Shown here: positions 35,440 through 49,350 of the stretch, one piece after another
How positions within the stretch are numbered: position 1 is the stretch's first letter
Layout: the number at the start of each line of letters is the position of its first letter
Source of the DNA: Hirundichthys speculiger
Taxonomy: Eukaryota > Chordata > Actinopteri > Beloniformes > Exocoetidae
NCBI GenBank assembly: GCA_018398805.1
Contig: JAGFBZ010001955.1
Span: 62,001 to 126,000, forward strand
Direction: 5' to 3'
DNA: 64,000 bases
The notes under the pieces: model-generated
Seen by the model: the letters and a program-made list of their open reading frames with translations, nothing else
Databases searched by the model: none
Told to the model about the DNA's origin: nothing
Program-made: the position numbers and the translations under genes

Positions 35440-36060
35440 GAATTTTTTTTTTTTAATTTGATAGATGTAAACGCAAAATTTGCAAAACTATAAAGGCCAA
35501 ATTTTGGAGATGTTCTTGCAAATTTGCAAGTTTCTAAAGTCTGATTTTAGTTTTTTCTTGAAAACTGAATTTATAGTCTTGTAGATTCTCCTAATTAAAG
35601 GTACAAAAATTCTAATTTTTATCTTTCAAATTTGTGAGTTTATTAAGTTTTTAAGATATTTTGTTTTGAGAATTTATGAAACTATGAAACTCAAAATTTC
35701 AGAGAATTTCTGTCAAAATTTGTGAATTTACAAAGTAAATCTTTAAAGTCTGAAACCATAAAGGAGTTTTTTATTCTTATTTTTATTTTATTTGTGAATT
35801 TATAAAGTTTAAAATGTTTTTTCAAGAATTTGCAAAATTATAAATCCCAAATTTTAGAGGACTTTTTGAAAATATGGAAGATTATAAATGAATTTTGTGA
35901 GTATGTGAGTTTTTCCTCCAGAATTGTAAAGGCAGAATTTCTCAGTTTTAATATTTTTTTTTCCTTTTTTTTTTTTAAATTGTTGAAATCTTGTGAATTT
36001 ATAAGTCAGAAAGTTTGAGTTCTTTCTTAAAAATTCTTTGAAATTAAAGTCAGAAATTGT
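35440..36060. repeat. AT-rich degenerate word array (AATTTATAAAGTC type)
   Basis: Recurring GTGAATTTATAAAGT, GAATTTGCAAAATTATAAA and CTTTTTGAAAAT words without a strict period. Confidence 0.65.
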
Positions 36061-36780
36061 GAGGGTGTGTTGCTAACTTGCTGACTGGGAACGCTGTGGG
36101 CAGGAGATGACATCATGGATGGTGGTTTCCTGGACCCTCACCAGAACCAGGCCTGAGGAGGAGGTCGGCCCTGTTAATGTTCCAGCCTCCTGGTTTACTC
36201 TGAAACCCCCGCCGGTGGAAACGCATCTGAAATCATCATTGTACGTGTTCTCTGCATCACGTTTCTGGTTGAAGGACGGCACAGATTCCTGCTGCAGGTC
36301 AGGGGGATGAGCGGGCTTTCACGGACGCTTGCCTTCATCTCCGTGTAGGAACCGTGTTTGCTGACCTACATTCAGCAGCAGCCAGCTGCCGCAGCGCTGC
36401 CCCGTGATTATGGAAGCAAGTGCTGAATCCAGATTCAGATTTAGAATTCAGAGCACAGAACGGAGCCGTTTGAGTGAGCTCAGCGAGTTTCAGAGACTCC
36501 ATCTCTGCTGAACTTGGAGAGAGTGGGGTTAACCCTGACTGGGAACATCCAGGAGTGCGTTCACACATGTCCAAGCAAATCTGCGATTGAATGCTCAGAG
36601 AAACAGAAGAACCCCAGGAGCTACGAACACACAAGTCACAGTACCAAGCTGAGCTTCGAGTCATTAGTAAAGAACCTTCTGATGACTCTACAACCTTTGA
36701 TGGATTATGTTGCTCTTCTACTTGACCTGAACATCTGCACCAGGGACCAGTTCATCCAGAAAACACGATTGGTCCATTTC
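36061..36780. other. Unassigned unique block between AT arrays
   Basis: Normal-complexity intronic sequence. The ORF 36514-36915 plus (133 residues) runs from here into the AT array and matches no known family. Confidence 0.5.
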
Positions 36781-38980
36781 TCCCAGACAGCATTTATACA
36801 TGGGCCCAATAAATTTGGAAATCCGAAGATTTATAAAGTCAGAAATGAGATTTCTTGGAAATTAAGAGTTTACAAGTCAAAATTTATTTCTGAGTTTTTC
36901 CTGGAGAATCTGTGAAGCCATAAAAGGCCAAAATTCTCAATTTTTCTGTTTTTGAAAATTTGAATTTATGAAGTCTGAAAAAGTCTGATTTGTGAGCTTA
37001 TGAAATTACCATTTTTTCTTTAAAATTTACCAACTTTAACAACCATAAAACCCAGATTCCTGAGAATTTCTAGTAAATCTGCTAAGCTAGATTTAAGCTA
37101 AAAGAAGGTTGTAAAAGGTGGTTGTCAGCAGCTTCCAGGGCATTATACCATTTATAAAATCAATTTATACAATTCTGAGGCTTCCTTGAAAATTTGAAAG
37201 TTTAAAAAGTCTGAATTTTATTTCTCTGAAAATTTGCAGTTTTAGAAATATTCTGTTAAACATGTTTTTTCTTAAGAATTAGCAAAACTATAAAAAACAA
37301 CAAAGGATTTCTTTGAAATTTGTGATTTTTTTCCTGTAATTATGTGAAGGAAGTCTAACTTCTTTCTTTCAAAATTATATAAAACCAAAAAATGTATGCA
37401 TAATTAGGGGCGTGGCTTTATGATTGACAGCTGCATTTTGTTTGTAGCAGCTAGCGGTCGTCGTTTCAGCTGCTTAAGTCTTTGCATTTTCTGTGAACTT
37501 GGCATAATAACTGAGAATTAAAGCTAATTTTTATCAGATAACAGGTTTTTATTGGGAAAAAAATAAATTCAATATAATAAGCCAAGCTAGCCAACATGTG
37601 TTTAGCTGAGCTAGCTTGACTGTGCATTAGGACCATTTCAGGAAAAAATATAAAGTAGGAAAAATAAACACAGTGCAGAAGAAAGGAACTTTTCTAGAAT
37701 TTTATAATTGTAAAAATGTTTCAAGAAGAAACTAAGAATTCCTGACGTTATATAGTTTTACAATGAAATTCACAGAAATTTGGGAATTTATGGTTTTGCA
37801 AATTACCAAGAAACAATTTAACAAGAAATTTTTTAGGAAGTTGCAAATTTTGAAAAAAAAAGTAAATTGTTATGTTTATAAATATCCAAATGTACAACAA
37901 TTTAGCATAAACTTTGAGCTTAAAAAAATTCTGACTTCATGAAAACTTTCAAGAAAGATGAAAATTCAGACTTTAGCAAATCATGAATGTTCAAGGAAAA
38001 TTTCTGAATTCATAACTTCATGAAGTTCTAAATTTATGAGAAATTCTCAAGATAAAAAATTCTGAAATTTTGTCTTTATTAATCTGCAGATTTGCCAGAA
38101 ATTAAAATCATAATTTGAAAGCATTCAGAATTTCTGACTTTACAAGTTTTCTAGAAAAAAAAGAAAATTAGACTAAATTTCAAAGGATAAACTCACAGGT
38201 TTTCTGAAATTTGGGATTCATCGTTTTTCAAATTGTCAAGAAAAGAAATATGAAATTTTACATATATCAATTTTACATATTTCAGTTTTACATTTAGCTC
38301 AGCTAGAATGAGGTGTTTTAGGACCATTACAGGGCAAAAGAAAATTAAAACCTTATAAACTTGAAAATTTCAAGAGGAAACTCCATTTCCTCCAATTTAT
38401 AAAAAGATCTCAGGAATTAGAGCCTTTACAGTTTCACAAATTCTCTAAAGAAAATATGACCCAATGAATTTGTACACTCATGAATTTGCACAGAAACCTC
38501 AGAATTTGTGTAAGTTGTCATGAAGTTGTAAATTTCCAAGAAATAATCAGGGAAAAAACCCTCTGAAATAGTGATTTATAAATTTATACATTTTTATAAA
38601 TAAAGACAACTAAATTTTAGACTATATAAAGTTGCAAGTTTACAAAGAAATTTGGATATTTGGGGATTTATGGTTTGTAAATTCTAATTTAAATAGATAA
38701 AATCAAAGCAAAAAAAAAATTCTGACTTTATAATGTTAAAATTTTTCTAATAAAATTTCAAATAAAAAAAACAGAACTCATCAATTTTGAAGGAAAAGCT
38801 CAGATTTTCTGATTTCACAAGCCTGGAAATTTACAAAAAATTCTTAGAACATTTGGGATTTATAGTTTCATACATTTTTAAGGGAAAAAAAAACATCTGG
38901 AATTGTGCATTTAAAATCTTACAAATTTCTTCTTCTTTTTCAAAAACAAAAGCCACACTTACGTTGGTTCTGTCTATTTT
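36781..38980. repeat. AT-rich degenerate word array, continued
   Basis: Words such as AATTTGAAAGTTTAAAAAGT, TTTCAAGAAAAATTCTGAC and GGGATTTATAGTTT recur in loose order over 2 kb. Orientation changes around 37600. Confidence 0.6.
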
Positions 38981-39179
38981 CCCATTTTTGGATGAGCACC
39001 AGTTGGGCTCCTCAAAGATGATGTTGTCCAGAGTTAAAAAAAAACCCCCCAACTCTTCAGAAACCTACTTATGACATCACAGGGGATCTTTCCATATGAT
39101 TCTGGAACTGAACATCTGATGCGTTATGTCAGACAGAAGGTCCTCTGGTTGACCAAGAACCAGTTCCTGGATTATAGTT

Positions 39180-39680
39180 AGCTGTGATCCCCTGGGCTAG
39201 CACTGACACGGTTACAACTGGCTACGACAGAGTTGACAAGCATTAGCCATTGGCAAGGATCGGCCATTGGTTACCACTGGTTACAGCAGCATTGGCTAGC
39301 ACTGGCCACTGGTTTCAATTGGTTACAATAGCATTGGCTAGCATTAAACGCTGGCTACAGTTTATTACAATGGGTTATAATTGCATTAGCTACCATAGAC
39401 CATTGGTTGAAATTGGCTATGATAGTGTTGGCTAGCATTGACGGTTGTTCACAAATAGCTGCAATAGCAATAGCTTGCACTAACCATTTAAGAAAGTGGT
39501 TTTTAGCAATGCTAGTTTGATCCTGAATGACATTATGGCTGTAGCTATATTAGCTGTTTGGTAATGATGTCACATGGTTTCTAATAACATCATGACTGGT
39601 CGCAATGTTGCTTATGGATTATGGCTGTTAACGAAGTTAACTGTTTGTTAACAATGTTAGCTACTTGCTAATGACTTTAA
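39180..39680. repeat. Degenerate GCTAGCATTGRCCATTGG array
   Basis: Imperfect 40-50-bp units such as ATTGGCTAGCATT...GGTTACAATAGC, decaying into TTAGCTGTTTGGTAATGATG words near the next exon's donor side. Confidence 0.7.
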
Positions 39681-39699
39681 CTGGTTTTTGCCAGAATCA

Positions 39700-40793
<1,094 letters not shown>

Positions 40794-41202
40794 CTAGAAG
40801 GGACACATGGAGACACCAAGTTAGATCGGTGGTGCCATGACCACCTTTGACCACACGGGGGCAGCACATCACATGAAGGTTCATGTGCCAGCCACTAGAG
40901 CGAAACAGGTGCACGGTATTGCCAGCAGGGCTGCACAACATACCGAAAATGCACAGTTACAGCAAAATTAACGCGTGCGAATTCAGTGTCACTGAAGACT
41001 GCTTAGACTGTGATAGCTAGTACTCTATCAGATGACACAGCACCACGTAGTTAAGCACTCTGCATGTCAGTTATATATTTGGCCAATCAGATGGACCATT
41101 ACCACCTTGGATGCCCGCTCCCGAGATGGCTGCAAGTGAAGACGCTCGTGGCACAATCGCTGTGTAAGCGAATGTACCCTGTGGCGAAAATTTAGAGAAC
41201 CA

Positions 41203-41466
41203 ATGGATATGAGCGATGAAAATATGGAGGGTGAAGAAATCATGGCAAAGAACAGTCCGTCTATTAATTTGAAATATTTTGGTTATTTTGGCTGCCTGCA
41301 AGTCATGCCAAGTAATCTCCACAGTCATCTACAACAGCACCACAAAGAACTGTACAACCTTGTGTTGCTAAAAACAAAACTACCAAGGTTTCCTAGAGCA
41401 GTGTCACAACTGTCAAACAGAAATCTGTGCATCTGTTTTTCAAGAAAACAGAGCACCACCAAATAA
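41203..41466 (+). pseudogene. BED zinc-finger remnant of a hAT transposase
   Basis: Reads INLKYFGYFGCLQ then NLHSHLQQHHKELYNLVLLK. The WxxFGY-like start and HLxxHHxxEY end fit BED fingers of ZBED-type hAT transposases. The second cysteine of the finger is lost and the N-terminal aromatic is changed, so it would not bind zinc normally. Confidence 0.6.
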
Positions 41467-41700
41467 ATAACAGAGGCCATCGCATGTTGTTTGGCGAAGG
41501 TCATGGTGCCAACAAATACAGGAAGCAGAGACGGGTGGACTTAAATGGGCGGACTTTCCCTTCATGAAATCATCTTCCTGAAGTCGCCATTCCACAAATG
41601 TACAACACGTGCTAGAAGATGAGTTAAATATGAGTTGAGTCAAGCTGAATACGATACCAGCGGTATGGATCTTTGGTCAAGTCGAGTCCTACGTGAGTTT

Positions 41701-42455
41701 TGTTGCCCGGACGACGCCTGGCATGGACTCTTCTCGCTGCTGCTCCGGGGACTTATCCCTGCGTACGCTGGACGCTCCAGTTTGTGCCGGTTTGTGGTGA
41801 TCTGCGGTCGGATGTCTACATACTGTCTGCAGGGGGCGGATCGGTCCTCTTGCGGCTGGTGGAGACCTGCCGCCGCGGACATGGACGGTGTTGCTGGAGG
41901 CCGGTTCGGGAAAGCTAAGCTAAGCTAAGTAGTCCTGAACTGCTACCCGTGGCAGGATCCGGGCTGCAGCGTCACAGAGCCGGGACGGGAGACCCCGACG
42001 TAGCGGCGGCGGCGGCATGCTGCCCCCGTCCAGCTGTCTACATGCCGGATGGGCCAGCTGACCTGGCAGGGGCCGTCTGGTGACCTGGTGGGGCCCAGCA
42101 CCACCGGGGGAGACGACAACGGCCTGGTCCGGTCCGCATGATGAACCGGGCTCTGGGACGGTCGGCTCCGTCGCTTGCCGGACTGAATGGAGCTCGGTCT
42201 TCCCAGAGGAGACGGTCCGGTTCATCGGTGTTTCCTCCTCTGACCTGGAGATATCTCACTGGTCATCATTATGGAGATATACTGGTTCTAACGGCTGTTA
42301 ACTGTTTTAGCGGCTGTTACCTGGAGTTAGCACTCGGACCACGGGACCGGGCATGAAAAGGAGCGCTGGACACTAGCAGCTCCCCTAGTACACCAGATTT
42401 TTCCTGGTGTACTTGAATTGGGGGATAAATAAAGTATTTTTGAATTGAATTTGAA
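41701..42455 (+). mobile_element. Non-autonomous retroelement, copy 2
   Basis: Closely similar to 18788-19580 from GGACGACGCCTGGCATGGAC to the AATAAAGTATTT tail with TTGAATTGAA repeats. It lacks a short interior segment present in copy 1 (TACCACCGCCACT region) and has an extra GGC triplet and a few substitutions. Same orientation as copy 1, different neighbours. Confidence 0.7.
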
Positions 42456-42903
42456 TTTGTTTTACTGCATGTTTCCACACTGAAGACTTTGAACTGGAAA
42501 CGCGGCATCTCGAGACGGCGTATTTCCCAGACTCCCACAGTGTTGAAAACATTGGTGTTGGCACCAGTTGGCACAATGGTACCAACGTTGTGAAGTCCTC
42601 CAAACTCTACAACTGGGTCTGTATCTCGGTGCTGAAGAATGTTCAAACGACTGGAAAATAAAACGACCAGGGGGAGGAGAGGTAACAGAGAGAGTACAGA
42701 AGATAAATGGGCGGTGGAGGCTTTCTGTTGTTTAATGGTGTGTTTTATAATTTAATGATTTTTTTTTTTTGCCTGTGCAGTCGGCCACAAAGAAGTGAGC
42801 GATTGGAGTCCGTCTCAAAGGCTGTGGAATTTGAATTAGTTTTTTTTTTTCTTTTGCAGTTTTTAACTGGTAGTTTAACTTTAGTTTTGAAGTAATTGTT
42901 ACT

Positions 42904-43182
42904 TTGCTTTCTGTCATGTCGCCTCCAAACTTCAAAGAAAGTTGCTCGAGTTGTTGCAAAAAGCTGGTTGGACACTTCTCCCATAGCTGGAAAGGGAAGG
43001 TCACACTGAAGAAGGTACAGCAGGAGCAGAGTCTTCCAGAGCACAAACTCATCACCGAATGCCCAACGAGATGGAGATCCAAGCAAAAAATGAACAGCTC
43101 AAGCTTCATCCACTGTCTTCTCAGCAGACAGAAAATCAAAACCACCTGCCGAGACCTGGATGAGTCTGTAAACCAAGCATGA
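42904..43182 (+). pseudogene. hAT (ZBED-like) transposase core remnant
   Basis: Open frame with KKLVGHFSHSWKGKVTLKKV, QQEQSLPEHKLITECPTRWR and SKQKM, the ordered motifs of ZBED1-like hAT transposases before the second catalytic acidic residue. The following helix is broken by frameshift (LSRQKIKTTCRDLDESVNQA), and the remainder is missing. Confidence 0.8.
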
Positions 43183-43327
43183 CAGCTGCTGCAAAAATTT
43201 ACAGATGCAAATGTTTCACAGTGAAACCAGTCACTTCATCTGATGAAGACATCAGTTCTTGTAGAGAAGGATGGAGAAAAGATTTAACAAAATCGTTCTG
43301 GTGAAAATACTGGACTTTGTGTATCAA

Positions 43328-45058
43328 CCCAGGAACCTCTGGACATGAACCCAGGAAGTTCTGGACATGAACCTGTAACTTCTGGACATGAACCTAGGAA
43401 CATCTGGACATGAACCTAGGAACTTCTGGAGATGAACCCAGGAACTTCTAGAGATGAACCCAGGAGCTTCTAGAGATGAACCCTGGAACTTCTGGACATG
43501 AACCCTGGAACATCTAGAGGTAAACCCAGGAACTTCTGGACATGAACCCTGGAAGTTCTGGACATGAAACAAGGAAGTTCTGGACATGAACCCTGTAACT
43601 TCTGGACATGAACCCAAGAACTTCTAAAGATGAACCCTGGAACTTCTGGACATGAATCCTGGAAGTTCTGGACATGAACCCAGGAAGTTCTGGACATGAA
43701 CCCTGTAACTTCTGGACATGAACCCAAGAACTTCTAAAGATGAACCCTGGAACTTCTGGACATGAACCCTGTAACTTCTGGACATGAACCCTGGAACATC
43801 TAGAGATGAACCCAGGAACTTCTGGACATGAACCCTGGAAGTTCTGGACATGAACCCAGGAAGTTCTGGACATGAACCCAGGAAGATCTGGACATGAACC
43901 TAGGAACTTCTGGAGATGAACCCAGGAACTTCTAGAGATGAACCCAGGAGCTTCTAGAGATGAACCCTGGAACTTCTGGACATGAACCCTGGAACATCTA
44001 GAGATGAACCCAGGAACTTCTAGAGATGAACCCAGGAACATCTAGAGATGAACCCAGGAACTTCTGGACATGAACCCTGGAACATCTAGAGATGAACCCA
44101 GGAACTTCTAGAGATGAACCCTGGAACTTCTGGACATGAACCCTTGAACATCTAGAGATGAACCCAGGAACTTCTGGACATGATTCCAGGAACTTCTAGA
44201 GATGAATTCAGGAACTTCTAGAGATGAACCCTGGAATTTCTGGACATGAACCCAGGAACTTCTGGACATGAGACCTGGAGCTTCTGGACATGAGACCTGG
44301 AGCTTCTGGACATGAACCCAGAAACTTCTGGACATGAACCCTGGAGCTCCTAGAGATGAACCCAGGAACTTCTGGACATGAACCCAGGAAGATCTGGACA
44401 TGAACCCTGGAGCTTCTGGACATGAACCCAGGAACTTCTGGATATGAACCCAAGAACTTCTAGAGATGAACCCTGGAACTTCTGGACACGAACCCAGGAA
44501 GTTCTGGACATGAACCCAGGAAGATCTGGACATGAACCTAGGAACTTCTGGAGATGAACCCAGGAGCTTCTAGAGATGAACCCAGGAGCTTCTAGAGATG
44601 AACCCTGGAACTTCTGGACATGAACCCTGGAACATCTAGAGATGAACCCAGGAGCTTCTAGAGATGAACCCTGGAACTTTTGGACATGAATCCTGGAACA
44701 TCTAGAGATGAACCCTGGAACTTCTAGAGATAAATCCAGGAACTTCTAGAGATGAACCCTGGAACTTCTAGAGATGAACCCTGGAACTTCTGGACATGAA
44801 CCCAGGAACTTCTAGAGATGAACCCAGGAGCTTCTAGAGATGAACCCAGGAGCTTCTAGAGATGAACCCTGGAACTTCTGGACATGAACCCAGGAGCTTC
44901 TAGAGATGAATCCAGGAACTTCTAGAGATGAACCCTGGAACTTCTAGAGATAAATCCAGGAACTTCTAGAGATGAACCCTGGAACTTCTAGAGATGAACC
45001 CAGGAACTTCTGGACATAAACCCAGGAACTTCTAGAGATGAATCCAGGAACTTCTCGA
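43328..45058. repeat. 1.7-kb 22-bp minisatellite
   Basis: Tandem units GAACCCAGGAACTTCTGGAC plus AT and the variant GAACCCTGGAACTTCTAGAG plus AT, about 79 copies. TCTAGA recurs in one subtype. Artefact ORFs on minus read SWVHVQKFLGS. Confidence 0.95.
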
Positions 45059-46452
45059 CATGATGTGCTTAGTCAATCCCAAATTTAAAGCCTGTTACAT
45101 CTGCAGCGAAAAGGTCTCAGACATCAAGACCAGGGTGCTACCAGATATGGAAGTAGCGGCACAGAAGCTAATTATGATATTTATGACTATGAGGTCAAAT
45201 GTAGCAGCCACCGGAGTGAAACAGGTGCAGGTGCTTCTCTCTGGCATAGAGGCCAGACAGGTCCAGAGGCATGGGATCCACCACCACCCACTCTGAAGGA
45301 ACCAGTGTCTTCAAAGCCAATAGAATCAACAGGAAGTTGGCAAATCCACATCACTTCAGACATCATCCAATCAGGACAATGAAAACATTGGATATATGTC
45401 AAGATGGTGACATGGTGTGAGGTTCTTCTGCGAACAGAAACGGTCCGATGATGAACCTCCTTCAGGAGGAGGGGCTCGATGTAACAATGACATTAATGAT
45501 CTTATTTCTTATATCTCCTATCCAGTCTGTATCTCTGTCTCTATTCCCCGTTCAATGACGTCATCGTTTGTGGTGTTGAAGTTGGTCTCGTATCTGCATC
45601 TCATCCAACCAGCAGGTCCAGTGGTCTCCTTCTGGGTTTGGAGTGGGACACTCTGGTACAGCATGGACTTGAAATGGACAAATGTCTTTGGTCCCACATG
45701 GCCTCAGTATTACGAGCCCCGAATGGGAAGCCAATGTGGGGCCAAATAAGTGGGGTCCATGAGGGATACAAGTGGATTCAAGGTCACGGGCTAAGACAAG
45801 GGCCAAAGTGCCCCGTTCAATTTCAGTGCCAATCGGGCTTCACGATGCATGATTCCTACCCGTCATCTTTTCTGCTCTCGTGGGATTAACATTTACTCTG
45901 CTGATGAAAACGTGACATCGTACGGGGCTCTGAAGTCATCGTAAGGCGTCGACGGGGAGCCGCCTCAGATTTACGGCTCAGATGGGATGGTGCAGCTGAG
46001 CCGGAGCTTCAGCCACGAGTCAAAGCAAACGCCTCATTAATCTGACAGCTTGATCGCTGCTAATGAGTGACGAACAGCCCATTAAGGGCGCACTGATATG
46101 GAGGCGGTCCTCGTGGAGAACGGCGCCGATCCGAGGGCGGAAGCGTGATGAAGAGGAGGAGGACTGCTGCAGAGCTGCAGGGGGTCTCCAGACCTCCGGT
46201 GATGCCGTCTGTGAAACAAAGCAGCCCTGCTGCACTCCCACATCTGTCCAAACCCATCAACCAACATCAGCGTTGGTGTCACTTTGGTCTACAGTTTGTT
46301 TGATTTTTTCAGACTCTTCAGTCTGTGTTTATTTCTCCGTCTATCCAAAACCCCCAGATCACCAGACCTCCATCTCCCCAGCCAACTCTTTTACCTCCAA
46401 CATAGACGTGTTTCCAAGACAACCAAGGGATACGATCTCTCCAGAGAGTCAA
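45059..46452. other. Unassigned
   Basis: Unique intronic sequence. 45700-45830 has GTGGGGCCAAATAAGTGGGG-like words resembling a decayed fish repeat. 46060-46200 is GC-rich. No supported gene. Confidence 0.5.
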
Positions 46453-46863
46453 GGGCGTAACCATGGTATAGACATTGGTGGTGGGGGGGGGGGGGGGTCC
46501 AAATAATAGCCCCTCCCCTAGAATTTTTTTTTTAAGGTACATTTCCCACAGTTCTGTGATTTTTATTTATTGACCATCTGAAATCCCATTTAAATGAATA
46601 GTCTGCAATTTCTCTGAGATAGTAGTGAATAGGATAGCTTCCAGCTGGGAAAAATTACGCACCTAAAGCACGTTGATATAATATTGTGATTGGAACGACA
46701 AAAAGTCCATAGCACGCAATGGACTTTTAATTCCAAGTTAATTTGTATTTTGTTGATTTGTCTCAAAATGAATGTCTGCACATTTACACTGAAACGTTTA
46801 ATGTGAATGAAATCATAGATTTTTACAAAGAAGTAAATGTAAAATAATGATGTTAATTCAATA

Positions 46864-47228
46864 TACAGTCATGGAAAAAATTATTAGACCACCCTTGTTT
46901 TCTTCAGTTTCTTGTTCATTTTAATGCCTGCTACAACTAAAGGTACATTTGTTTGAACAAACATAACGATAACCACAAAGATTGCTCATAAGAGTTTTAT
47001 TTAAGAGCTGATATCTTACCATTTTCCATGGTTTTCTTGATTATAACCTAAATCACTTAAGTTTTTACATCAATAGCTATGGCGTTGTACTGTCAAAAAC
47101 ACTGCTTTTATGCATTCAGTGTTTTCTTTTCTGTCTGTTTTAGTCACATGATGACGTTTAGTGGTACCAGGTATTAAAATGAACAAGAAAGGGAAGAAAA
47201 AATGGTGGTCTAATAATTTTTTCCATGA

Positions 47229-47233
<5 letters not shown>
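46864..47233. mobile_element. 370-bp MITE with perfect 30-bp terminal inverted repeats
   Basis: TACAGTCATGGAAAAAATTA at the left end continues to 46893, and all 30 bases are exactly inverted at 47204-47233. It is bounded by TA, consistent with a Tc1/mariner-type MITE. The perfect ends suggest recent insertion. Confidence 0.92.

Positions 47234-47322
<89 letters not shown>
47234..47322. repeat. (TA)n microsatellite
   Basis: About 44 uninterrupted AT dinucleotides directly abutting the MITE's right end. Confidence 0.97.
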
Positions 47323-47323
<1 letters not shown>

Positions 47324-47439
47324 TTTATTCATTTGACAGTAAAAAAAAAATTGTTTAACAGTAAAAGTGCATACAAGACTGAACAAACAACAAACAATTT
47401 TCATTTCTCAGTATGACAACATCACTCCTCTTTAGCTAT

Positions 47440-47505
47440 CTAGTTGCTTACTGTCTGAAAAAAACTTCGTATGTCCTGCTTTTTCTGCTTTTTGGGTAAA
47501 GACAT
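47440..47505 (-). pseudogene. hAT transposase N-terminus
   Basis: MSLPKKQKKQDIRSFFQTVS, then N and a stop. The basic start followed by QDIRSFF is typical of the N-terminus of TTF/KIAA-type hAT transposases. The rest of the protein is missing, with the MITE inserted further along. Confidence 0.6.
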
Positions 47506-47823
47506 TGCTCCCTCCTTTCTTTCACATTCAACGCTCTATTGTTTCCTCTGTCGGAGCCGGCGCTTCAAACCGAGAGGCGTTAAATGGGCGCAACCAAGTG
47601 TACAATTGGGAGGGGGAGGTCACACACTTTAGTTTTACCTTATAAACAGAAATAAATTGATCGCTAAATATTCGGAAATAACAAAGAGACGGACTGTTGA
47701 GCCAGATTTCATAAAAGGAGGAAATATTTAACATATTTACACATAAAATTGGGGGGGACAGATTGGTATTTTCCCAGTATTGGGGGGGACACGACCCCCC
47801 CAACTCTCTGCATGGTTACGCCC

Positions 47824-48060
47824 ATGCAGAGAGTTCTGGGTCTGACCAAGGACACAACTCCACATTGTTGTGACGCATCATCTATTGTTATATTGGGGCT
47901 TAGTGGTGGTATATAAGAGGTCCTGGGTTCAAATCCTGGTTGTGTCACGGACAGTCACATGAAACTTGTTCCAAACCAATCACGTTCATCGCTCTGCTGT
48001 GGCAAACCAGACAGGGTTGAGATGAAGTTCAGTTAATTCAAAGATGTATCATATAATTAA
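47824..48060. other. Unassigned
   Basis: Short unique stretch; a tRNA-like phrase GGTTCAAATCCTGG at 47926-47939 resembles a B box without a complete tRNA around it. Confidence 0.4.
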
Positions 48061-48580
48061 TATAACGTATAATGAGTTACTGTGACAAAAATGAGATTTT
48101 ATTACATCCATATTAAGATTTTATGGCCAAAAAGTGACAATATCACATGATGAAAGTTATAATTTTATGACCCCTCCCAAAAAAAAAAAAAAAATCAGAA
48201 TTTTACAAGGATGAAATCACAATTTTATATATTAAATAAAGGCAATATACCGTTTTACAAAAAAAATTGTGATTTTACAAGTAACTCAGTTTATAAAAAA
48301 ACAACTTGCAATTTTAAGACAAAAATTGTGATTAGTTGTTATTTTGATTAAAAGGTCAAGATTTTTATTTTTTTTAAAAAGGTGATTTAGAAGAAAAACT
48401 TTTAATTCCACTTTAAAAAGTGACAAATTTATGAGAAAAAGTTGAAAAAAAAGTATTTTACAGTATTTTATGAGAACAAAACTCATGATATGATTTTTGT
48501 TATTTGTTTTTTTTTAAAAATTTTTTTTATTTTAAAAATGTCACAATTTTTCCGGACGAGCAAAAAGTTTACAAAAAAAG
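48061..48580. repeat. AT-rich degenerate word array
   Basis: TTATAATTTTATGACC, CACAATTTTATATAT and AAAAATTGTGATTTTACAAG words; same family as 20741-22730. Confidence 0.7.
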
Positions 48581-48692
48581 GAGTTGGGAGGGGCTGGGAG
48601 TCGAACCCGCGACCGCTGCGTCAAGGACTGGAGCCTCTGTGAGTGGACCACCCGCTCTGACCGCTGCACCCCGCGTTAGCATCGATTATCCT
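48581..48692 (-). mobile_element. tRNA-derived SINE head, minus orientation
   Basis: On minus a perfect B box GGTTCGACTCC (plus GGAGTCGAACC at 48597-48607) lies downstream of a tRNA-like head, CAGCGGTCAGAGCGGGTGG. Layout matches the SINE at 10866-11045. It interrupts the AT-word array. Confidence 0.65.
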
Positions 48693-49350
48693 GACTTTAT
48701 GAGAAAAAGTTGTGATTTTCCCTGAAAAGGTCACAATTTTACAAGAGCAAAAATCGTGATTTATTATTTATTTCTATTTTCATGAAACAGCTGCAATTTT
48801 ACTAAACTTTGAGAAAAAAAGTTACAATTTTAGTACAAAAAGTTGTGATTTAACAACAAATGCAGAGATCGTACGTGAAACAAGATGCAGTTTTACGGTA
48901 TGTTTATGCCAAAAGGTTATGATTGCATAAAAAATGTCTCAATTTTTACAAGAAGAAAAAAGTTTTTAAGAAAAATAGTTTATCAAGTTAAAAAAAAGTT
49001 TCCCAAAAAGACACTACTATAAAGTCTTCAGTTCTTGTAAAATCACAGCTTTTAATCATAAAATACCAAAATGTTTTTTGTGAAATCACCATCTTTTGAG
49101 GCACAATTTCAACTTCTTTTTGTAAAATCGTGAGTTTCTTGTAAAACTGTGACTTTTTTCCTATAAATTTGCAGTTTATTTCAACTCTTTCACATGTAAA
49201 CAGGCAGGAGCCAGATGTCCTAAAATCTAAACCTTGTCATGTAAATTGTGACTTTTTCATCTAAATGTCACTAAAGTTTTCTCATAAAATCTTTTTTTTT
49301 AATGAACTGCCATTTTTGTTTTTAACTTTTTCATATAAAATCGAGAATTT
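48693..49350. repeat. AT-rich word array that switches orientation
   Basis: 48700-49000 has forward words (AAAAAGTTGTGATTTTCCC). From about 49020 the words are reverse-complemented (TGTAAAATCACAGCTTTTAA, AAAACTGTGACTTTTTTCC). Confidence 0.7.

Larger units (their letters stand above)
40926..43310 (+). mobile_element. ZBED-type hAT transposon relic split by a retroelement
   Basis: Begins CAGGGCTGCACAACATACCG, a hAT-like end. It contains a BED-finger remnant (41203-41466) and a transposase-core remnant (42904-43182), separated by the retroelement at 41701-42455. Right end and target duplication not defined. Confidence 0.6.
46453..47823 (-). mobile_element. hAT-like element with 14-bp ends, containing a MITE
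   Basis: GGGCGTAACCATGG at 46453-46466 is inverted at 47810-47823 (13 of 14 bases). Inner borders are G-rich (G runs near 46480 and 47751-47790). It carries a 21-residue transposase start on minus and the intact MITE 46864-47233. No target-site duplication could be fixed. Confidence 0.7.

Noticed and set aside
43324..45058. Regularly spaced 22-bp units considered as a CRISPR array
   Set aside because: There are no unique spacers; units are head-to-tail and variable. This is a minisatellite in a vertebrate genome, and no cas gene exists.
47926..47939. Possible tRNA gene at the GGTTCAAATCCTGG box
   Set aside because: No acceptor stem, A box or cloverleaf could be built around it; likely a decayed retroposon box.
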